Origin: Siphonodentalium dalli
Lineage: Eukaryota > Mollusca > Scaphopoda > Gadilida > Siphonodentaliidae
Direction: 5' to 3'
Length of the DNA: 64,000 nucleotides
Assembly: GCA_032622095.1 (NCBI GenBank)
Contig: CP136068.1
Location: forward strand, 181,728,796 to 181,792,795
Positions within the stretch are counted from its first letter, which is position 1, and every line of letters starts with the position of its first letter. Of the stretch, positions 56,354 to 64,000 are shown piece after piece. The notes under the pieces are model-generated. The model saw nothing but the letters and a program-made list of their open reading frames with translations, searched no databases and was not told where the DNA came from. A program made the translations under genes and the position numbers.

Positions 56354-58690
56354 ACATCCAAGTTCCAACTTTGGTCCAGTGTATGTCTTCCAGTCAATTT
56401 ACTTCCACAGCAAGACTTCTAGCTGACAGTCCTCTATAAAATATAACATACAGGTCTTATAAAATGATACCAACAAGCCTTGAAATAGTGTGTCTGTCAT
56501 TTGCAGAATGAGGTCCCCAGAGAAAGAATTTAGTTATGGTACCCCACATAGTGGGCTAGCATCACCAAATTCACCCTCTGTGAACCTCCTTCTGCTGAGG
56601 TGTAAGCAGCATGAGCTCTCCAGAGGGTGTATTTGGTGATGCTAGCCCACTGTGCGGGGTACCATCACTAAACTCACCCTTTGGGGACATCATTCTGCAA
56701 ATGACAGGCACACCATTTCAAGGCTTGGACATGCACTAGTATATGAAATGACATGTACATCTATAGATTTACTTAAAATATCACATATTGTTCTGGATAT
56801 AAATCTTTTCAATGTACTGGCCACGACATATAGGATTTCAAACAAAGAAAACATTATTGCAGGCATGTCATACATGTAGCATGGTTTGATGACAGGTGAA
56901 ATACCCATCATGGGTGGGGGGTGTTAGTAATCACATTCTTCATGACTTCGGGGCGGGCGGCCTTCATTTAGGTTATAGTTTAGAAATAACATTTATCAAA
57001 TTATGATAATTTCCTCAAGAAGATACTATTATATAGTATAGCATAATTATTATATGAATGTGATATTATTCACAAAACACGCTTTGTGTCAGAGAAAATG
57101 TAAGTCGAGCAAAAAGAGCAGTGAATTGTTTATAAGCAGAGTCACGATAATGCATCATTTCCTTATATTTGTATTTGTGTTTGGTGCATCTACAACTTAC
57201 AACTCACAATACTATCATAGTAAATTCCTTATTTGGTCTGTATTACCATATTTTAATTAAAGAGAGAATCCTAACTGGATAAGGGGGTGAGCTCGGAAAA
57301 TAATTCAGGCACGTATGCTGATTTTTACTTTTCGACCCTAGTTGGGACTCACTCATCCCCACATCCAAATTGTTTTTCTGTTTTCGGCAGTTTTTTTCGA
57401 CCATATTTGGACACCCAACCCCCATTTTATCACTAAAACAGAGATTTGCGAGGGTGGGGGGGGGGGATTCACTGTAAACAGCTGTATATGAATTTCTGTG
57501 CATTCATGGATGTTAACATAACATGTAAATAGGAATGTGTCATTTTGGGGTCATTCGGCTAAAAACAACATGGCTGCCAGTGGCCATCTTGGTTTCAAAA
57601 TTTGCAACAAAATACAACACGATAACTGCCTGCAGCCAGTTTAGCAGTTAGAATTACATTATTTCCCTTATTCTAAGGTGTTTTAAAGGTACTCAATCCG
57701 ATCAGACGCCGCTAAATTACTATTTCTTTGGCTTCGGGGTTAAAATATATTTGAATCGTGTCGAGGAACCTACCTGTCAAAGCTCAGCGTGATCAGATAT
57801 AGATTTTTCAAGTTAGTTATTTAACTTCTTTCTGGGCCAGAAACTATAGTTTAAACAGAAATAATTGAGTGGTAAATTATTACCACTCGAGTTTTCTGTT
57901 TAAACCAATTAATAACCCCGAAGCCAAAGAAATAGTAATTTAGGAGCGTCTGATCGGATTGAGTACTTTTAAGCCAAACTCATTGCAAAAACAGTAAAAA
58001 AAACATGCAGGAAAATCTTTTTAGAGTTGCCGAAAAATAAATTTGGTTCTGTCGACCACACATCCACCCCGGCATACGTGCCCTGAACCCCCCCCCCCAT
58101 TACATTATTTTTATCTGATGATTTCCCAATCATGAAGTAATGTGGATTAGCTAGATTATGAACTGACAGCGGGTTGAGTGGGTCAATTACAATAAAATTT
58201 GGTGTGATTTCAATGCTATTATTGATTGCGCCAATAATTTTATCTTCGCCTTCCAGCGCAACGGAACATTTTCATTGAACGATCCGAGTGTCCATTCGGA
58301 AGTAATGTAGTTTTCCATTGAAATTGATGTTTGTAAATAAATCACTGTTTAATTGTTATATATTCATCAAGAATTTGCTTGTGAAAAATCATTGTAAATG
58401 TGTTAAATATTGATGAATGCGTAGTTCCCAAATTGCAAACTAGAATCAAGCATGATGTGGTCATTTTTCCAAGAATTCTTTGAGCGCCCTGTAGGCCTAT
58501 GTATTTAGGGGCTTGTTACATGAGCGGGACAACTCGGTTAGCCGGGACAACCCGGTCTGCTGGGTGCCTAGGTCCTCTGTGCTGACTGACTAAAATAATG
58601 GTGTGCTGTTACATGAGCCGCGTCAACTCGTCAAACCGAGTTCGCTGGGACAACTCGGTTAGCTAGCTGGGACAACTCGGTTAGCTAGTT
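56354..58690 (+). repeat. 2.33-kb direct duplication, copy 2
   Basis: Second copy of 53226-55554 with small indels in homopolymers and isolated substitutions. Contains MITE A copy 2 (56474-56727) and the TTAA MITE copy 2 (57687-57968). Confidence 0.9.
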
Positions 58691-59210
58691 GGGACAACTC
58701 GGTTGACGTTGACTACTGAGTTGTCCCAGCTAACCGAGTTGTCTCAGCTCACATAACAGCATGATTGATTTGTCCCCGCAGACTGTGTTGTCTCGGCTAA
58801 GTGTACCTTCAGACGATCACGATACACATCGTAAGTGGAGGGATCAGGCCCGACGAGATCGTGGATAGTTTGTTCAGACGATTGCGATGTCACGTGCATT
58901 ATTCTATCGTAGGTTGTTCTAAAGCATGTGATTGACTACCCTATGACCATTTCCAGCTACGATTTTTACATACACACGACTGCGATTACGTCGCAAGTGG
59001 ATGTAACCAAGGATACGACACGATATCGTATCTAAAATCAAACACTGTCTGATATTATTTTTTGTTCTACGATTTAGACGTGAGCATGCGCACTCCATCT
59101 TCCTGTTACTTCCTACGACGAAAATCCTTCCACTTACGATTGAATCGTGGTCGTCTGAAGGTTCACTAAGTCTAACCGAGATGTCCCGGCTCATGTAACA
59201 TAACAAGCCC
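58509..59210. mobile_element. foldback element with GGGCTTGTTA ends, containing a nested MITE
   Basis: GGGCTTGTTACATGAGC at the left pairs with GCTCATGTAACATAACAAGCCC at the right. GGGACAACTCGGTTAGC units fill the arms in both orientations. A second element with ACCTTCAGACGATCACGAT ends (58805-59163) sits inside. No transposase. Confidence 0.75.
58805..59163. mobile_element. nested MITE, CCTTCAGACGATCACGAT ends
   Basis: The left end ACCTTCAGACGATCACGAT...ATCGTAAGTGGA pairs with TCCACTTACGATTGAATCGTGGTCGTCTGAAGGT. A 97-codon minus-strand frame inside has no recognisable product. Confidence 0.7.
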
Positions 59211-59879
59211 ACTCGAGGAAATTCTTAATTTATTTTATAAGTCAACAAGACAGGTAAAAAAAATTGCTATCATGACTTCATTGTGTTAACAGTAGACACT
59301 GATAGAACCACATGAATAGTGGTCATTATATCAATGTGAAGACAAATATTTTGAGAATATAAGTCTGCCGAAAGATCATGAGGGAAACTAAAAGCTGCCT
59401 CGAGGTAATTTATTTTTTAGGAAAATTATACGGGTAATCAGTTTGTATGCCGTAATTTTCTGCCTATATGACCTTACCTGTTTGGGTCAGTGGGCAGCAA
59501 GTAGACACAAGTGAGGCTCAGTGGTCGTGCAGCATGTGCTAATTTCATAATTTTCAATAATTCGAAGATACGAATACATGCAAATAATTTTTTGATTTGT
59601 AATTTGTGCATGATTAAAATAGGTCGTAAATGTCGGGTCTATTTATTGAACGACGTATAGTCATGTCCATATAAATAAAACATCATACAACTGTTGTTAG
59701 CATTAAGTTTTTATATTTAAAACAATAATTATTCAGTGGGTGCGGGTGGAAAAGGTAACCCCTTAGCCTTAGTAAGCCCATCAAATTTTTATGTCTATGT
59801 TGTGACATAATTATCTTCATTTTGATTATATGATTAATTAATGAAATATTATAAAATTCAAACAGGTCTGGGTGATCCA
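59211..59879. other. unrecognised sequence
   Basis: AT-rich; no gene or repeat family recognised. Confidence 0.4.
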
Positions 59880-61110
59880 TTTGTCAATTTTGTGCTTAAG
59901 AATAAATTATAATGATTTGTGCTCATTTGTAAATAATTTGCGCTTAAGCGTAAATAATTTGTGCTTAAGAGTAAATAATTTGCACTTTTGCGCAAATAAT
60001 GAATAAATGTGAAAATGCTTTCCTTCTCTTACAATTTAGTTAGACCGGTGTCAGAGAAGGTACTGACAGGAAAACTTTAGACCAATTGGTCTAGACGTTT
60101 CAGACCGATCGGTCAAATAAAGAACATTCGATGGTTCACCAATATGGGATGCGATTTTAACATTTGTACCTTATTTGCGCTTGAGCATAAATATGATCCA
60201 TAATTTTTTGATTTTAAAGTTTAAGTAATTTGCGCATGGCCTCCCATACACCTATTCACCTAGACCTGATAAATTCCCATGAATCATGATAATTTTCAAA
60301 CGGAATGACAACTTTTTATCAAATAAACTGCCAAATGTCTTTTTCAACTTTAAGATTTTTTTTTATGAAAATGTTATGTCTTATCTATTGTCAAATTGTC
60401 AACATTCAATCTGTTTAGACTGATTGCCCAACACATTTAGACAGATCGGTCTAAATAAAGATTGATTTGTGGTTCACCCATATTGGTATGGGAGCCCAAA
60501 TTCATATTTAATAGCTACTTATGCTTAAGGGTTCAAAATAGATTTAATATTGAGAGAATCCAATTAGTCATAAAGCACTGAAAATTGAAAAATACACTTA
60601 AGCGCACTGCCATTACGCTTAAGCATAACATATTTTTATAGCCTTATTACCTTACATATAATGATATAATCTAAGCTCGATATTTGTCAAAAGTTACTAG
60701 CATCAGGAATTTGCTGCATCCATTTCAGCTTCAGGGGAGTTTTCACATATGGAATATGAATTACGCTTAAGCGTATTGACATTACGCTTAAGCATAACGA
60801 CATTACGCTTAAGCGTAATGGCTTTACGCTTAAGTTTAATAGATGATGCTTTGAAAAACATAATGGAAATCTGAATTACGCTCATGCGTAATGTCTTAAT
60901 GCATTACACTTAAGCGTAATTGGCTATTAAATGTGAATTTGAACTCCCATACAATATGGGACATGGTTTTAATATTTACTTCTTATTTGCACTTAAGCAT
61001 AAATATGAAAATTATGATCTTTTCGTGCTTAAGCGTAAATGATTTGCATTTGAGCAAAATAATTGGCATTTACGCGTAAGTGATTTAAGCTTAAGCGCAA
61101 ATAAGGAATA
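59880..61110. repeat. cluster of palindromic CTTAAG-centred motifs
   Basis: About fifteen near-copies of (T)TACGCTTAAGCGTAA, including the perfect 20-bp palindrome CATTACGCTTAAGCGTAATG at 60801-60820 and close neighbours at about 60760-60835. Also TAGACCAATTGGTCTA (60078-60093) and GACCGATCGGTC (60103-60114). The spacing is irregular except for a local run of ~20-22 bp. No coding support. Confidence 0.8.
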
Positions 61111-61554
61111 AATGTAAAAGTACATGCCATTCCATAAACACGACCTAAAGTTCTAAACCTGATAAATTACTGTGAACATGACCAATTTGAAACAGCATGA
61201 CAAATTTTTATCAAATTTACTGAGAAATTTATTTTTCAACTTGAAGTCTTTTAGATGAAAATTTGTTATCTCTTATCCATTGACAAAGGCATAATCTTAT
61301 TTGTTGAGTTTGAAATGTTCTGTCACTTCTCTATCGTGTTGGTGCCCATATATGAGCTTTTGTGCTGATACAAAATATGTGTGAAGATTTCGTGTAAAGT
61401 TGAAGTCGAAACCGAAAGCATCCTATAATTAAAAGTTTGTAGATACATACATGTCAAGATTCCCGAAGATAAGATTGTCCGGCCATCATGAAACATATCT
61501 GTGATCACCCATTGAACCAGTCTAAGTTATTTGCTGTGATTTTAACACTATAAT

Positions 61555-61737
61555 GTGTTTCAGTCGCTTCGAAATAAAATGGCGACCTCCAATCTTGCCG
61601 TGTGCTCCACGGAAACAGTAACGATAACTCTTGAAGACTATCGGTCAAAACCAATATATGGTATTGAACATGTCCTCAAAACCAAGGGATTCAGATTTGG
61701 TTTTGATCAAAACCAAGGGAATCAGATTTGGTATTGA
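61555..61737 (+). other. 60-codon open frame ending in palindromic repeats, not called a gene
   Basis: The frame reads MATSNLAVCSTETVTITLED from an internal Met after a GTGTTTCAG acceptor-like site, then runs into two palindromes. It may be a short exon, but no domain is recognised. Confidence 0.2.
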
Positions 61738-61747
61738 TCAATACCAA
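61697..61747. repeat. two adjacent perfect 20-bp palindromes
   Basis: TTGGTTTTGATCAAAACCAA (61697-61716) and TTGGTATTGATCAATACCAA (61728-61747), 31 bp apart, each within an AAGGGAATCAGATTTGG-type unit. Confidence 0.9.
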
Positions 61748-61770
61748 TAAAAACCGAATTTATTGTCAGT

Positions 61771-62140
61771 GTACGCAGGTCTGAACGCTTCCATCATGCA
61801 TGTAGAGTTCAATCCCTTCACTACGCTGGTCTGAACGCTTCCATCATACATGTAGCGTTCAGCCCCTTCACTATGCTGGTCTGAAAGCTTCCATCATGCA
61901 TGTAGAGTTCAGTCCCTTCACTACGCTAGTCTGAACGCTTCCATCGTGCTTGTAGAGTTCAGTCCCTTCGTTATGCAGGTCTGAACGCTTCCATCATGCA
62001 TGTAAAGTTCAGTCCCTTCACTACGCAGGTCTGGACGCTTCCATCACGCATGTATAGTTCCGTCCCTTCGTTGTGCATGTCTGCACGCTTCCATCATGCA
62101 TGCAGAGTTCAGTCCCTTCGTTACGCTGGTCTGCATGTTT
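61771..62140. repeat. 50-bp tandem repeat, about seven units
   Basis: Unit GGTCTGAACGCTTCCATCAT plus GCATGTAGAGTTCAGTCCCT plus TCACTACGCT. Variants are CATCGTGCTTG, TTCGTTATGC and CTGGACGC. Array ends near 62140. Confidence 0.9.
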
Positions 62141-62336
62141 GCATGGTGTATATTTTTGTAATTGAATCTAACATGTTTTATTTAGGTATTTTTGTCAGTT
62201 ACAATTCATTCCGGCTTGATCTAGCCAATTTTCAAGTGAATATGGACAGTTCGGTTTCTCATAAACATGCAGAATGTATGGTAAGCGACAGCAGTCTACG
62301 GAAGCACTGTAGCGCCACAAATAAAATAATAATTAC

Positions 62337-62780
62337 GGCGTTTAAACGCCCTATTACGGCGTTTAAACGCCCTAATACGGCGTTTAAACGCCCTAATTAC
62401 GGCGTTTAAACGCCCTAATTACGGCGTTTAAACGCCCTATTACGGCGTTTAAACGCCCTAATACGGCGTTTAAACGCCCTATTGCGACGTTTAAACGCTC
62501 TAATACGGCGTTTAAACGCCCTAATTACGGCGTTTAAACGCCCTAATTACGGCGTTTAAACGCCCTAATTACGGCGTTTAAACGCCCTAATTACGGCGTT
62601 TAAACGCCCTAATTACGGCGTTTAAACGCCCTATTACGGCGTTTAAACGCCCTAATACGGCGTTTAAACGCCCTAATTACGGCGTTTAAACGCCCTATTA
62701 CGGCGTTTAAACGCCCTAATTACGGCGTTTAAACGCCCTAATACGGCGTTTAAACGCCCTAATTACGGCGTTTAAACGCC
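62337..62780. repeat. 21-copy array of the palindrome GGCGTTTAAACGCC
   Basis: Perfect 14-bp palindromes separated by CTATTAC, CTAATAC or CTAATTAC, giving 21- or 22-bp steps (about two helical turns). One variant (GACGTTTAAACGCT) occurs near 62487. The array is otherwise nearly invariant. Confidence 0.95.
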
Positions 62781-62849
62781 CTAATGCGACATATATGGAA
62801 TGACTAGTGAACCTTCGGACTACTGAACACTACCCGATCAATGTCTGAA

Positions 62850-62975
62850 CAGAATGAGGTCCCCTAGCAAAGGGTGAATTTGGTGATGCTAGCCGCTATG
62901 CTGGGTAATATCTCTAAATTCACCCTCTGGGGACCTCATTCTGCAAATGTCAGGCACCTTATTTCCGGGCTTGAT
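62850..62975. mobile_element. foldback MITE family A, copy 3 (shorter)
   Basis: GAATGAGGTCCCCTAGCAAAGGG...GGTGATGCTAGCC and inverse CACCCTCTGGGGACCTCATTCTGCAAATG match the element at 53346; the left outer part is missing. Confidence 0.75.
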
Positions 62976-63117
62976 ACCACCACTGGTATATGCGTTGGTT
63001 TGGGTGCAATGTGTCTAACCGTGAAACATGTGGTGCCCTGCTATAAGCATATACCCTTCGCTATGTGCATGTTCGACTACATGGGGTGTTTTGAGTGCAT
63101 TCTAGTTCATTTTGGAT

Positions 63118-63250
63118 TTTCGGAGAATCGGGCCTTCGGAGAATCGAGCCCTCGGAGTTATGGGCTTTCGGAGAATCGGGCTTTCGGAGAATCGGGCCTT
63201 CGGAATTATGGGGTTTCGGAGAATCGGGCCTTCGGAGTTATGGGCTTTCC
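63118..63250. repeat. 16-17-bp tandem repeat, about eight units
   Basis: Units TTCGGAGAATCGGGCC and TTCGGAGTTATGGGCT alternate. The long open frames here are repeat by-products. Confidence 0.85.
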
Positions 63251-63571
63251 AGGGCTGGCATTCTCAGAAATCCGGGCGGGCTCAGACCAACCCTCCTCAA
63301 TCAGCCTAGGTGGGCTATAGCCCTCCTCAGTGAATGATGTCATAGCATGGACATTTTAGCCAACTACAGCGAAATCACATTCACGACAATGGAAATAGTC
63401 ATTATCTGAACTAAACTGCGTTAATACATTTTACAAAGGGAGCCATTCCAAAATGTACCTCACCCCATAGACTTTACCTACCCGAATAAAGGCCATCGGT
63501 TATAGGGTGATAGAGTCAGAAACATTAATCGTGAGTCACTACTCATATAATGCAGTGCTCTTGTTATTATC

Positions 63572-64000
63572 CCCCGCCAAATTGAAAATTTGCGGGTGAT
63601 ATAGGAATGGGTTCCGTCTGTCCGTCCGTTCGTCCGTCCGTCTGTCCTGAATTTGATCGAGTTAGAACTTGAACATATGTCTACGGATATCAAAGATATT
63701 TGGTATATGAGTTCACCTGACCGTTACCTAGAATGCGTTCTCAAGCCAGGTCCGGCAGGATATTTTTACCAGAGTTATTGGACTTTGTTTATTATTTTTG
63801 TTGAATTTACCAAATAGCATATAGACGACGTCACAGGGCTCATTTCCACAAATCTCTATGGATTTCAAAGATATTTGGTATATGAGTTCACCTGACCATT
63901 ACCTAGAACGAGTTCGCATGCCAGGTCCGGCCGGTTATTTTTACCGGAGTTATTGGACTTTGTTTATTATTTAACAAATAGCATATAGACAACGTCACAG
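63572..64000. repeat. dispersed element with (TCCG)n and ~175-bp tandem units, truncated by the window
   Basis: Starts CCCCCGCCAAATTGAAAATT, then a TCCGTCCGTTCGTCCG microsatellite. The segment CAAAGATATTTGGTATATGA through ATAGCATATAGAC repeats at 63691 and 63866. It continues beyond the window. Class not determined. Confidence 0.6.

Noticed and set aside
53226-58690. LTR retrotransposon with 2.3-kb LTRs
   Set aside because: No TG...CA ends, no primer-binding site, no polypurine tract, and the 0.8-kb interior has no gag/pol sequence.
62100-62409. 137-aa frame ending in TAFKRPN repeats
   Set aside because: Its end is a reading of the palindromic array and its start lies in the 50-bp repeat; no independent coding support.
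62874-63320. 148-aa frame with GESSPRSYG-like repeats
   Set aside because: Runs through a MITE and a 16-bp tandem repeat; several frames of the same repeat are open at once.
1-64000. tRNA or rRNA genes
   Set aside because: I looked for the T-loop motif GTTCRANNC with a matching acceptor stem and for rRNA-like blocks, and found none convincing.

Overview
The window looks like nuclear DNA of an animal, most likely a marine invertebrate and perhaps a mollusc. It is AT-rich and dominated by transposable elements, foldback elements and satellite-like arrays. There is no operon structure and no dense coding. It holds a degenerate LINE reverse-transcriptase fragment and many canonical Helitron ends. 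The species assignment is inference; no conserved host gene was recognised.

Layout: (1) 1-1,170 is unique sequence with a small diverged duplication. (2) 1,171-20,622 is a head-to-tail array of about 19 non-autonomous Helitron-like elements. Nearly every junction reads hairpin-CTAG followed directly by TCTATACTATAT. None shows a Rep/helicase gene. One member is split by a 6.8-kb foldback-derived array (5,333-12,111) with one left arm and three right arms. (3) 20,623-28,376 holds a microsatellite, a broken CR1-like LINE fragment on the minus strand, and mostly unrecognised sequence with a duplicated exon-like segment. (4) 28,377-32,664 is a 36-bp minisatellite with a higher-order repeat of about 1.7-1.85 kb.

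(5) 32,855-44,885 is the most remarkable object: a 12.03-kb near-perfect palindrome with arms of about 5.7 kb, a 4-bp candidate target duplication (ATGT), a hairpin at each tip and mirrored subterminal repeat arrays. Each arm carries the same divergent gene pair: a 313-aa protein with a SUMO-interaction-like motif, a nuclear-localisation-like stretch and four degenerate ~45-aa repeats, and a 113-aa acidic protein. Each of these genes has a TATA-like box 75-95 bp upstream of its ATG. The unpaired centre (~575 bp) holds a zinc-finger-like ORF and a GC-rich hairpin. No transposase, polymerase, integrase or capsid gene was recognised, so its class is open.

(6) 44,890-53,225 is mostly unrecognised, with a triplicated ~0.4-0.9-kb unit, a foldback MITE and a GTGTC-rich array. 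(7) 53,226-59,210 is a 2.33-kb direct duplication with several MITEs (TTAA and ATTATT target duplications). (8) 59,880-62,785 is unusually rich in short perfect palindromes, ending in a 21-copy array of GGCGTTTAAACGCC. (9) The tail carries short tandem repeats and the start of another dispersed element.

The only genes with a plausible shared purpose are those inside the 12-kb palindrome; everything else is mobile or repetitive DNA without demonstrable coding function.
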